From positions 3,472,001-3,536,000 of the forward strand of contig OY776216.1 of NCBI GenBank assembly GCA_963675435.1: DNA of 64,000 bases, read 5' to 3'. The stretch is from Saccharicrinis sp963675435. GTDB taxonomy: Bacteria; Bacteroidota; Bacteroidia; Bacteroidales; Marinilabiliaceae. Each line of letters starts with the position of its first letter. Positions within the stretch are counted from its first letter, which is position 1. Shown here in pieces: positions 52,901 to 60,504 of the stretch. Made by a program: the position numbers and the translations under genes. A model generated the notes under the pieces. It was not told where the DNA came from and made no database searches. It saw nothing but the letters and a program-made list of their open reading frames with translations.

Positions 52901-53333
52901 TAATCAGACTAAAACCAGCATCCGGACTTATAAAATTTATGATAAAACTAAAAAAGAGCACCAATAAATTTAATCCTCCAAATACGTATAATATTCCCAG
53001 CGTTTTTCCGACTACATATTGAAAATTAGACATGTTTCTTACATAGATTACCTCTGTTGTATCTAATTTTTTGTCGCGACTCAGAAAATCTGAGGACAGG
53101 AATACGGCAATAATGGACTGAACAATATTAAGGATAAACAAATTCATGTATGGTAATCCCCCGGAAAGCATTCTATTGGGCCAACCAGATTGACCTACTT
53201 CAGTAGCAGCTACTATATTAAAAAACACAATTATCACTAATATAATAACCGAGAAAATACGGAAAAACCAACTTCGCAATAAGGTTTTTACTTCAAACTT
53301 AGCAACAGTAAAAATAGGATTGTTTTGACTCAT
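49989..53333 (-). CDS. ABC-2 permease with large periplasmic region and golvesin-like C-terminal domain
   Basis: A 1114-residue protein. Residues 1-285 hold about seven hydrophobic segments of ABC-2 permease type (TLLRSWFFRIFSVIILVI, then SRDKKLDTTEVIYVRNMSNFQYVVGK). Residues 300-1000 form a large extracytoplasmic region that resembles M1-aminopeptidase-like permease tails, but no HExxH zinc site is visible. A Gly/Arg-rich patch (GGGRGNRGRGPGGPPERG) lies near 840. Residues about 1010-1114 look like a golvesin/xanthan-lyase-type domain (SGRYNVYAMIP to VIADAIKWVKL), usually linked to carbohydrate binding. Its start overlaps the ATPase gene by four bases. Confidence 0.8.
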   Translation of the reverse strand: MSQNNPIFTVAKFEVKTLLRSWFFRIFSVIILVIIVFFNIVAATEVGQSGWPNRMLSGGLPYMNLFILNIVQSIIAVFLSSDFLSRDKKLDTTEVIYVRNMSNFQYVVGKTLGILYVFGGLNLLVLFFSFIINFISPDAGFSLITYAIYPLIISLPTLIFILGFSFLIMQFIKNQAITFILVLGYIALELFYLQEHQFGIWDFLGMYTPMAYSSYVGLGNIGHLLLIRGGYFILGVSFIFFTVYKLPRLSQTKVGKKVVLIPAFLLLFVAICSFAIRIVSQTNVEKHINVFKDLVKELPIKARYEVLDYNIELIHNGTTLQGVQQFTVCKSSAYNKWPKELKFYFNDGLIVTNLTVNGNKTDISRTLNVIILNAGDIEKDTVTIQFNFKGTPKDGLAYFDIDQEKRASLNRFDPLIAAKNYLFVSDDYLLLTKESFWYPIVAERNAFRVDHFFTSTIKVKTKANFDYLTQGESSEDNGWKVFKGDAKYAKLSIVGGHFITKSIDVDSVKYGFCIKEENAFFEKYFENITDTLPSLIDNLKKDFERNLGLTYPYKRLTFVEVPVHFKSYFRGWSLTNENTQPEMVFVPEAGTGIYQFNLANYAKREKDRAKRDNKELLPKELETNLFVNLIGNTFSQPVNGGGFFGFRNDVGRSMNSWSPYSLFPLFYNYSYAIDEDDLPLLNMSLESYMVSRINSSFNRFGDMSGNDKSILFLKKNKKKLNELVDEENLKVSIGDLMLSIGNKKFALSQQKVGLDHFGVFIDSLLNKNRGVVIPDQDISKIEDKENADIDGKDLTLPAFIFGNTDVYEFTNEDRKSYFISVEVANNGQSDGLIKASVFGGGRGNRGRGPGGPPERGQMSASFEDLYLIPQGANAKIGIILNNAPRMMSLHTYLSENVPSDMRIQLADFTQAPAGLETFSGVKTIHQTVKYIRDNEIVVDNEDEGFSVINTKGRKTLRELILEWNEENVDESEFEYKVMYPWNPADRWTPVLNSSYFGKYTKSFVYKESGDGNARAKFVAQLPESGRYNVYAMIPSRRMGSFGRRGRNNSDNSSQVYTVYHDDGAEDIEVPIDNDSEEWALLGEFYFSDGDAIVELSDKSERRVVIADAIKWVKL

Positions 53334-54223
53334 TGTTGAATAAACTTTTGAGATTCATACTCCATAAAATACACATATGCATGCTCTAGGTTGGGCTGAA
53401 TCATTTCACCATTAAATCCATTCTCTGATGGAGAAATCAACTCTACCTCATATCCATTAGCACCTGGTATTGTAGTAATTACCGGATACCTTTGTTTGAT
53501 ATCCTCTAAATCATCAAAATTAACCTGAGTTTTCCATACTTTACCATCTGATAGTTTAAGAAAATCATTAGGACTACCGGTAAATTGTATTTGACCCTCG
53601 TTTAGCAGGGCCATCTGGTTACAAGTACTTGAAATATCTCCTACGATATGAGTTGAAAGGATAATAATAACATCTTTTTGACTTAAGTCTGCTAATATAT
53701 TTCTAAACCGGATCCGTTCCTCAGGATCCAACCCGGTTGTAGGCTCATCAACAATAACAATTTTAGGATCTCCAACAATGGCTTGTGCTATTCCAAGCCT
53801 TCTCTTCATACCACCTGAAAGTTTGCCAGCATAACGATTACGCACCTCAAATAAACCCACATCCTCAAGCAATCTTTCAACTTCGTTTTTTCTTTGTTTT
53901 CTACTACTTATCCCGGCTAAAGAGGCGGCATAATCCAGAAATTCATAGGTCTTTAATTTTGCAAAAAACCTGAAATCCTGAGGTAAATACCCCATCATAG
54001 ATCTGACTTGTTTTCGATTATTTGCTAACTCCAGTCCATTTACTTTAATAGATCCGTTAGTTGGTTCCAATAAGGTAACTAATATTTTCATAAGAGTTGA
54101 TTTACCGGCACCATTAGGCCCTAGTAAACCAAACATCCCTGATTTTATTGTTAGGGAGACATTGTTTAATGCCTGATGTTTGTTTTTATAAACCTTATTA
54201 AGGTTTTGAATAGCAATGTCCAA
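53330..54223 (-). CDS. ABC transporter ATP-binding protein
   Basis: A 297-residue cytoplasmic ATPase, first gene of the efflux operon. Walker A GPNGAGKST (about 35-43), Q-loop GYLPQDFRFF, signature LSGGMKRR, Walker B IVIVDEPTTGLDP and switch STH are all intact. It is closely similar in layout to the ATPase domain fused to the RND pump in the same operon, suggesting duplication. Translational coupling to the next gene shows that its partner is the permease at 49989-53333. Confidence 0.95.
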   Translation of the reverse strand: MDIAIQNLNKVYKNKHQALNNVSLTIKSGMFGLLGPNGAGKSTLMKILVTLLEPTNGSIKVNGLELANNRKQVRSMMGYLPQDFRFFAKLKTYEFLDYAASLAGISSRKQRKNEVERLLEDVGLFEVRNRYAGKLSGGMKRRLGIAQAIVGDPKIVIVDEPTTGLDPEERIRFRNILADLSQKDVIIILSTHIVGDISSTCNQMALLNEGQIQFTGSPNDFLKLSDGKVWKTQVNFDDLEDIKQRYPVITTIPGANGYEVELISPSENGFNGEMIQPNLEHAYVYFMEYESQKFIQQ

Positions 54224-54294
54224 TTTTATTAAAGATTTATATTAAATAATTGTTTATCTAATTATTTATTCCAGAAGGCAGATAGAAAAGAAAA

Positions 54295-54324
54295 GACAAA
54301 ATTATAAATGACAATAATTTTGTC
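54295..54324 (-). promoter_or_regulatory. Operator/promoter candidate of the efflux operon
   Basis: GACAAAATTAT (54295-54305) and its exact complement (54314-54324) form a perfect 11-bp inverted repeat with an eight-base spacer. One arm contains minus-strand TAATTTTG, a TAnnTTTG-type box, 70 bases upstream of the first gene. A dimeric repressor such as a TetR-type protein would fit; no regulator gene is adjacent. Confidence 0.5.
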
Positions 54325-54497
54325 TAAAAATAGTATTAAAATATAAAACAACCTATTAATTCAATATAATAAATTGTGAAAACCCTTCTTTATTATAAGA
54401 CAGGTACATTCATATACATATATTTTTATATTATTCTACAATTTATTTTTCTTCATTCTCATAAAAACGCTTACGTTCTACATCTTGCATACAATTT

Positions 54498-55055
54498 TTG
54501 AAACGACTTTCTCTATTTGATATGATTTCGCACCTAGTGGAAGTCTATTTTTCAGAAGGGGATAATGTAACTTCTGATAATGTTATTGAAGGTGTGCTTC
54601 GTTCTATTATCCATAGTGCAAAAATCGCGATTGTAAATCCTGAAGATTACAAATCTAGAAGAGACTTGATGTGGAGTGCAACATTAGCAATGAATCCATT
54701 GATGGGGTTAAGTAAACCACAAGATTGGATGGTTCACATATCTGAACATCAAGTTGGTGCCTATTCAGACTATGTACACGGAATGAGATTAGCAGCTGTT
54801 TCATTACCTTATTATCTCACCATTTACAAATATGGATTAGATAAATTCTCTCGTTTTGCTACTCAGGTATGGGGCGTTGAAGCTGAAGGAAAAACAAGAG
54901 CATCAATTGCACTTGCCGCAATTGATGCATTAGAAGCATTTGTTAAAGAATGCGGTATTGTGATTAATTTAAAGGTGCTTGGTGCAACTGAAGAAATGTT
55001 ACCTACAATTGCTGAATCAACAGTTATTTTAGGTGCTTATAAAAAACTGCCTTAG
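54498..55055 (+). pseudogene. Iron-containing alcohol dehydrogenase, C-terminal remnant
   Basis: The readable part (185 codons) matches the metal-binding half of class III Fe-alcohol dehydrogenases: FDMISHLVEVYFS with the first His ligand, DWMVHISEHQVGAYSDYVHGMRLAAVSLPYY with the further His ligands, and FAKECGI-like AFVKECGIVINLKVLG. The NAD-binding half, about 190 residues, is missing; nothing like it lies upstream. The first codons before FDM look like random sequence. It is likely inactive. Confidence 0.8.
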
Positions 55056-55166
55056 TTGCAGAATAATTTAGATTTGGTGTATTACCGTCTAAATACGAAT
55101 AAGACTAAAATAAAGTCACAATTACAACTAAAATAATCGTGACTTAAATTCAATCTAAATATTGTA

Positions 55167-55979
55167 TTATTTATAAATATGAACATCTCTTTGTGGGAAT
55201 GGTATTGTAATACCTTGCTTATCAAATTCTTTTTTAACATGTTCATTCATATAGAAAAAACATTCCCAATAATTATCAGAATTCACCCAAACTCTTGTGG
55301 TAATATTTACAGAACTATCGCCAAGACCACCTATAACAACTAAAGGTTCAGGATCCTTTAAAGCAATATCGTAAGCTTCGATAACCTCACTAATAATTCT
55401 TTTGGCTTTATCAATATCATCGTTATAACTTATTCCAAATGAAAAATCCACACGTCGAATAGATTCTTGAAAATAATTTATAAGGTTTGATGTAGAAAGC
55501 CCACCATTGGGAATATATATTACCTTATTATCTAACGACTTTAATTTGGTAACAAATATCTGTATTTCATCTACAATCCCACTATGCCCTTGTGCTTCAA
55601 TGAAATCTCCTTTTTTAAAAGGTTTTAATATTAATATCATAATTCCGCCTGCAAAATTCTGAAGTGTACCTGACAATGCCATTCCTATTGCCAAACCGGC
55701 AGCACCTAAAATTGCAATAAATGATGTCATTTTAATTCCAATCATTGTCATTACACTTATTACAAGAAGTATTTTAAGTGTATAGTTTAAAATGCCAATC
55801 AAAAAAGGTTGTAATGTTTCATCAAAACCTTTTGAAACAAAAAATTTCTTAAATCCTTTGGTAATTTTTGCAATAATCCAAAAACCAACAATAAGAGTTA
55901 TTACTGCCAATAATAATTGTCCACCATAAGTTATGATTAGATCTTTTGAATTGTTAAAAAGCTCCATTAGTTTTTCCAT
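55167..55979 (-). CDS. mscS: Small-conductance mechanosensitive channel (MscS family)
   Basis: Opens under membrane tension to release solutes on hypo-osmotic shock. It has 270 residues, typical of short MscS. ATG at 55979 (MEKLMELFNN) is preferred over an upstream TTG. Three hydrophobic segments lie at about 18-40, 60-82 and 88-112; the pore helix TM3 reads ILGAAGLAIGMALSGTLQNFAGGIMIL with the Gly/Ala pattern. The cytoplasmic beta domain follows (FKKGDFIEAQGHSGIVDEI, YIPNGGLSTSNLINY). It is monocistronic. Together with the betaine operon downstream it points to osmotic adaptation. Confidence 0.94.
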   Translation of the reverse strand: MEKLMELFNNSKDLIITYGGQLLLAVITLIVGFWIIAKITKGFKKFFVSKGFDETLQPFLIGILNYTLKILLVISVMTMIGIKMTSFIAILGAAGLAIGMALSGTLQNFAGGIMILILKPFKKGDFIEAQGHSGIVDEIQIFVTKLKSLDNKVIYIPNGGLSTSNLINYFQESIRRVDFSFGISYNDDIDKAKRIISEVIEAYDIALKDPEPLVVIGGLGDSSVNITTRVWVNSDNYWECFFYMNEHVKKEFDKQGITIPFPQRDVHIYK

Positions 55980-56394
55980 GATCAAGGTATTTATGTTAGA
56001 ATTGATATATCATATATTTAATTGGTTAGGAGATATATAAGAAGTACTATAAAATTAAAACAAAGGAATATATTTACTTAAATCTATTAATCTCCTCATT
56101 AATATTATTCACATAAATTAAATGTCATGCTATTTTTTGATAAAGTCAACCTACTAATAACCTGAATTCTATTTAAATTTATAGATTACAATAAAGAAGG
56201 CAAATAAATAGCCTTCTAACGTGGAAGTGCAACAAAATTTAAGGGATATATTTTTCCGTTTTATATTGATATTAAACATTTATATAATTTATTTGTAATA
56301 TTAATTTATAATTACACAATTTGATGTTGTATGTTTATTTAAGCTACAACCTGATTCATTTTTTAACATTTATGTTTATAGAATAAATTAAATT
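55980..56394. other. 415-bp noncoding gap
   Basis: The stretch separates divergent genes and should hold two promoters. The only structure I see is a small hairpin, AGAAGGC ... GCCTTCT (56195-56217), without a T-run. No supported ORF. Confidence 0.5.
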
Positions 56395-56934
56395 ATGACG
56401 ATTTTTTCATTTGGCAAAGTTGTAGAAGGCTACAAATACAGAGTTTTAAACGAACGAGAAGTTCGTGGAATTTCAGGAATACTATTTATATTAGGTATTA
56501 TCGCCTTTATTCAGGCATTTATCTTTAAAAATTATGCCGTACTCCCATACATTTCAAGCATTATGGTATATCATTTTCTGATATCGATATTAGTAAACCC
56601 TAATTTTTCTCCTGTCACTTTACTTTCAAAACTATTTGTTAGAAAACAAACGCCTATATATATAGGAGCAGTTCAAAAGCGCTTTGCCTGGTCATTGGGA
56701 AGTATTCTCTCTCTTACAATATTTATTTTTTCATCACTTTTGTATGTTACAGGGGATGGATCGTATTTTCAACCAGTATGTATGCTCTGTTTAGTATGTT
56801 TACTTTTAATGTTTTTAGAAACAGCTTTTGCTATATGTGTTGGTTGTAAACTATATTTTTTTGCGATACGTGTTAAATTAATTAAAGCTCCTGAAGTAAT
56901 TCCCAATTGCATGGGCGATTCATGCAGTATTTAA
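56395..56934 (+). CDS. DUF4395 family membrane protein
   Basis: A 179-residue protein with four hydrophobic segments (about 24-45, 47-68, 98-118, 125-145). The start VVEGYKYRVLNEREVRGISGI and the ILVNPNFSPVTLLSKLFV stretch fit DUF4395. The CVGC motif (residues about 151-154) and further cysteines (CMLCLVC, NCMGDSC) suggest redox or metal handling. The exact role is unknown. It may form an operon with the thioesterase 29 bases downstream. Confidence 0.8.
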   Translation: MTIFSFGKVVEGYKYRVLNEREVRGISGILFILGIIAFIQAFIFKNYAVLPYISSIMVYHFLISILVNPNFSPVTLLSKLFVRKQTPIYIGAVQKRFAWSLGSILSLTIFIFSSLLYVTGDGSYFQPVCMLCLVCLLLMFLETAFAICVGCKLYFFAIRVKLIKAPEVIPNCMGDSCSI

Positions 56935-56963
56935 ATATAGGCTAACATTTATTAAACATTTCA

Positions 56964-57416
56964 ATGTCAAAAGCTATTCAAGATTTATATTCGGATGATG
57001 TTGCCCACTGCTATGGGTGTGGCAAAAACAATCCTGCTGGATTACATTTAAAAACTTATCTTAGAGGAGATGATACTATTTCTCATTTTACTCCGGATTC
57101 TCAATATACAGCCATTCCAGGTGCTGTGTACGGAGGTTTAATAGCATCTTTATTAGACTGCCATGGAACCGGCTCTGCAGCCGCTTTTATTTGTAAAGAA
57201 GAAAACATCCCTATGAAAGCTCCTTTACAGATAAGATGTATGACTGCATCCTTAAAAATTGATTATCGACAGATGACTCCGCTTGGTGTAGAATTAAATA
57301 TTAGAGGTAGACTAAAAAGTATTTCAGGGAGAAAGGTGGTAGTTGAAATGACCTTAAGTGCCAATGGACAAGTATGTGTAACCGGAGAAATATTAGCTAT
57401 AAGAATGAAGAAATAA
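56964..57416 (+). CDS. PaaI-family hotdog thioesterase
   Basis: A 150-residue protein with a hotdog fold acting on acyl-CoA thioesters; the substrate is unknown. CYGCGKNNPAGLHLK near the start is typical of the group, and the helix with the catalytic region is AVYGGLIASLLDCHGTGSAAAF (Asp in LLDCHG). RQMTPLGVELNIRGRLKSISGRKVVVEM forms the later strands. The length is normal. Confidence 0.87.
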   Translation: MSKAIQDLYSDDVAHCYGCGKNNPAGLHLKTYLRGDDTISHFTPDSQYTAIPGAVYGGLIASLLDCHGTGSAAAFICKEENIPMKAPLQIRCMTASLKIDYRQMTPLGVELNIRGRLKSISGRKVVVEMTLSANGQVCVTGEILAIRMKK

Positions 57417-57478
57417 TCAATTATTTTATAATTTATTTGGTACTAAAACTGATATTCAAGTTATTAAAATCGTCAAAT

Positions 57479-58130
57479 ATGAACACAGATCTTCGAATAA
57501 TTATTTCACTTTCGTTTTTGATGACAGCAACTTTAATGGCAGGTACTGTAACTCCTAAATAAAAGAATGCTACAGCTCAAAAAACGGTTTCTATCTCTTC
57601 AGAGAATGTAGTTTATCAATGGGAAGCAAAAGAAACTCGATTGTAACTCACAAATACACATATGATCCTGCTGCTTTTGTATATAACTATACGCTATTTA
57701 TTTTTACAGGAAAGGATGCTGCTGGTAGGCAAAAATGGTACAATATTGAATAATGGTGTTGTTTTGTCACTACATATATGAAAAACTTATGGGAGTAAAA
57801 AATGCCTTTAAGAGTTATTGATATTGCATGGGGCGAAACAAATTCAGCGTGGGCTAGTCAGATTATTGAAAGAAATGGTAAGTTTTACTGGTATTACAGC
57901 TCTCAAACAACAGGTATTGGTGTTGCTGCTGCTGACAGACCTGAAGGTCCATATAAGGATTCTTTAGGCCACGCTTTAGATATAAATGAAGATAGTAAAG
58001 GGGAAAAAGCATTGTTGGCGTACTATTGACCCAACAGTATTTATTGATGATAATGACCAGGCTTGGTTATTATGGGGTAATGGGGCTTGTTACTACTTTT
58101 CTTTATGGAATTACTGATTTCTTATAATAT
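57479..58130 (+). pseudogene. Family 43 glycoside hydrolase-like gene, decayed
   Basis: Fragments in different frames read in order: a signal peptide (MNTDLRIIISLSFLMTATLMAG), DPAAFVYNYTLFIFTGKDAAG, then AWASQIIERNGKFYWYYSSQ with AAADRPEGPYKDSLGHAL, and IDPTVFIDDNDQAWLLWGNG. These are blocks of beta-xylosidase/arabinanase-type family 43 enzymes. At least three stops or frameshifts separate them, large parts are absent, and the C-terminal half is lost. A MITE-like element starts right after the last fragment. Confidence 0.8.
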
Positions 58131-58139
58131 AATAAACCG

Positions 58140-58393
58140 AGTTCGACATAAATTTTTGGATTCAGACCGCTTATAAATAGTTAAATTCAATTGAAAATTA
58201 AGAAAGAATAGCGGGCTATTTTGAAGAATTTTTAGGCAGAAGATCGCTGTTTATAAGCGGAATATGATTCGCCTTGCCCTAAAAAGCTAATCTACGGCGT
58301 TAAATTTTTCAAGTTAGCTCGCTAACCCTCCAAAATTAGCCTTGTATATCAGCTTTTTATGACAATCTGAATTTTAAAAATTTTAATCGAACT
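58140..58393. mobile_element. MITE-like element, 254 bp
   Basis: The imperfect terminal inverted repeats are about 27 bp: AGTTCGACATAAATTTTT from 58140 and AGTTCGATTAAAATTTTT inward from 58393, both continuing to ATTCAGA. Inside lies a second inverted repeat, CCGCTTATAAA (58167-58177) with TTTATAAGCGG (58251-58261). No ORF is present. It may be a non-autonomous transposon or a decayed IS. Confidence 0.5.
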
Positions 58394-58603
58394 GAAGTTA
58401 ATACAAATACTTTAACCCGCAATATGCATTAGACCATCTATTACACATTGAAATTACTTCAAAACAAGACACTTCGTTACTTCACTACAACTCACCAGAA
58501 CGATGCTATGCCTCGTTTCAGTAAAGCCTTGTTTTATGGTACTTTCAATGTTCATTACGAAATTCTAATACATAATCCGGGTTTAACTTAGTTTCGCCTT
58601 TCT
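58394..58603. other. Noncoding stretch after the MITE-like element
   Basis: I see no ORF, no repeat of note and no conserved element in this stretch. Confidence 0.4.
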
Positions 58604-58655
58604 CAAAAAAAAGAGTCACAACTTAAATTAGTTTGTAACTCTTTATATTTTATTA
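58604..58655 (-). terminator. Terminator of the betaine operon
   Basis: AAGAGTCACAA and TTGTAACTCTT form an 11-bp stem with one mismatch; a long T-run follows on the minus strand. It lies 19 bases after the OpuAC-like gene. Confidence 0.75.
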
Positions 58656-58673
58656 AAACAGAAGAGAATCTGA

Positions 58674-59552
58674 TTACATAATTTTTTTACGCTCTTTGGT
58701 CAAATTCTTTATCCATTGATTTACTACAAATTCATTTTGATTAATCCACTTTTCAACGCCTATTAAAGGATCTTCATTTAATCTTATTTCATATACAAGA
58801 CTGTTGAGTTGTTTCTCTGTCAGTTGCATACGTTCAAAAAAGCGAACTGCATCAGGGTGTGCTTCTTCAAATGCAGTATTGGTAATAATATAAATATTTT
58901 CTTTTTGACCAAAGATATGATCTGGATCATCAAGAAAGCGAACCTCATAACGTGCAAATATCCAATGAGGTTCCCATCCTGTGATAACAATATCTTTTCT
59001 TCGTAAAAGAGAATCATTCAACTGATTTACCATCTTTTCTTCTGATAATTCAAGCAAGTTATTTTTTAATGCATAATTATTTATGGCACTCTTTGTTTTT
59101 TGCATTACCCCAGCACCGGCATCAATCCCTACAATATCAAAGTTGTAATTGCGTAAATCACTTATTGATTTTAACGGACTATATTCCGGAACCACCAGGC
59201 CTGTTTTTGCTTCTGGATAAACAATTCCAAGCATATCAATATGGTCTTTATGAGCCTCGAAATAAGATTTGTGCGTTTCTGGTAACCATGCATCAGTAAA
59301 TAAATCCGCCTCATTTTTAGCCACTTCCTGATAAGCTGTTTTTACATCAGTCAGTTTTAATTCCACGTTATAATCCATTCTTTGCAGCAACACAGAAGAC
59401 AAATAGGTAATAGCTACACTTTCTGACCAGTCTGTATATACAATTTTAAGTGAACGATCCTCTTCTTGTGTTGTAGACAAGGTACATGATACAAATAATG
59501 TAAGAGCGATTAAATATGTGATTCCTTTAGTTCTGGATAAATAACGTGCCAT
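58674..59552 (-). CDS. Glycine betaine/proline-betaine binding lipoprotein (OpuAC-like)
   Basis: A 292-residue periplasmic binding protein. The lipoprotein signal is YLIALTLFVSC (Cys 23). The family pattern is IVYTDWSESVAITYLSSVLL near 35-54, DLFTDAWLPETHKSYF with the conserved Trp, GIDAGAGVMQKT, and ITGWEPHWIFARYEVRFLDDP. Trp residues in these loops form the aromatic cage for betaine. No ABC permease or ATPase gene is adjacent; the neighbours are a Usp protein (11 bases upstream) and a BCCT carrier. It may feed an ABC system elsewhere or act as a sensor. Confidence 0.9.
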   Translation of the reverse strand: MARYLSRTKGITYLIALTLFVSCTLSTTQEEDRSLKIVYTDWSESVAITYLSSVLLQRMDYNVELKLTDVKTAYQEVAKNEADLFTDAWLPETHKSYFEAHKDHIDMLGIVYPEAKTGLVVPEYSPLKSISDLRNYNFDIVGIDAGAGVMQKTKSAINNYALKNNLLELSEEKMVNQLNDSLLRRKDIVITGWEPHWIFARYEVRFLDDPDHIFGQKENIYIITNTAFEEAHPDAVRFFERMQLTEKQLNSLVYEIRLNEDPLIGVEKWINQNEFVVNQWIKNLTKERKKIM

Positions 59553-59563
59553 AATACATTGCT

Positions 59564-60484
59564 TTATTGAAATAAACTTCTTAAAAATACTATTGCCTTA
59601 CTTATATCGTTTACAATAAATACCGGGATGTTTTTATCTGACGAAGCCAGCTTTTCAGATGTGGCATCCAAAATAATATTTGCCAGTTCAGAACTCATTG
59701 AAGACCCAATAATAATCATATCAGCCCCGGTAGTCATTGCCTGACGATATAAAATCTGGTCTTCTTCGTTTTCGGCATCAACTGAAAACGAAAATGCAAT
59801 ATCATCGGTATTATACTTATAGAGTTTCTTAAACTTCTGAAATTCTTTATCACTAATTTTCTTGATATATTTCTGAAGTTTCTCGTCCTTCTCTAAATTA
59901 ACCTGAGGGAAATATCCGATTGGTAACTTATGAGTATGATGACAAGCCACCTTAGCACCTGTTAATTCCTGTAAACGGAAGGCCATTCGTAATGCCAATT
60001 CACTGGTTTTCGAAAAATCCATTCTAACCAAAAGATTATCCAATCCTTCGTGAACTGATTCACTCACAATAAGTACAGAAGAAGGAATTATACCCACTAC
60101 TTTTCTTACAATACCACCACCACCTTCATAGCCAACTTTTTTACCCATTAAAGTCAAATCAACACGATTTTTTTGGGTATATTTTACAATAACTTCAGTT
60201 GGAAATCCTTCTTTTACAACAACATTTATATTTACAGGGATCTCATTTTGAAATTGCTGATCTATCTTTTCCTGAAGCTCTTCCTTAACAATATCAGGAA
60301 TTGGTTCATCAAGTTCGGGATAGGCTTCCAATAATTCTTTAGGAATATCATAAGGTTTCATTACATGTAAGAAAGTAATACTTTCCGGTTTTACCTTATT
60401 CACCAAAAAGCTTGCATACCGGATAAGGGAATCATCCATTTCCGTTAAATCAAGACAAACCAATATATGATTTAATTGATACAT
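59564..60484 (-). CDS. Universal stress protein, tandem UspA domains
   Basis: A 306-residue cytoplasmic protein with two Usp domains (about 1-148 and 150-300). Domain 1 starts ILVCLDLTEMDDSLIRYASF and has DLTLMGKKVGYEGGGGIVRKVVG with a nucleotide-loop-like stretch. Domain 2 has NLLVRMDFSKTSELALRMAF and DMIIIGSSMSSELANIILDATSEKLAS. It sits between a betaine carrier and a betaine-binding protein, so it may tune osmolyte uptake; Usp regulators next to transporters are known (for example TeaD beside TeaABC). Confidence 0.9.
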   Translation of the reverse strand: MYQLNHILVCLDLTEMDDSLIRYASFLVNKVKPESITFLHVMKPYDIPKELLEAYPELDEPIPDIVKEELQEKIDQQFQNEIPVNINVVVKEGFPTEVIVKYTQKNRVDLTLMGKKVGYEGGGGIVRKVVGIIPSSVLIVSESVHEGLDNLLVRMDFSKTSELALRMAFRLQELTGAKVACHHTHKLPIGYFPQVNLEKDEKLQKYIKKISDKEFQKFKKLYKYNTDDIAFSFSVDAENEEDQILYRQAMTTGADMIIIGSSMSSELANIILDATSEKLASSDKNIPVFIVNDISKAIVFLRSLFQ

Positions 60485-60504
60485 TTTTCTTATCTATTTA
60501 CAGG

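Noticed and set aside
54498..55055. A functional small Fe-alcohol dehydrogenase
   Set aside because: The whole NAD-binding half is missing, so the frame is a remnant.
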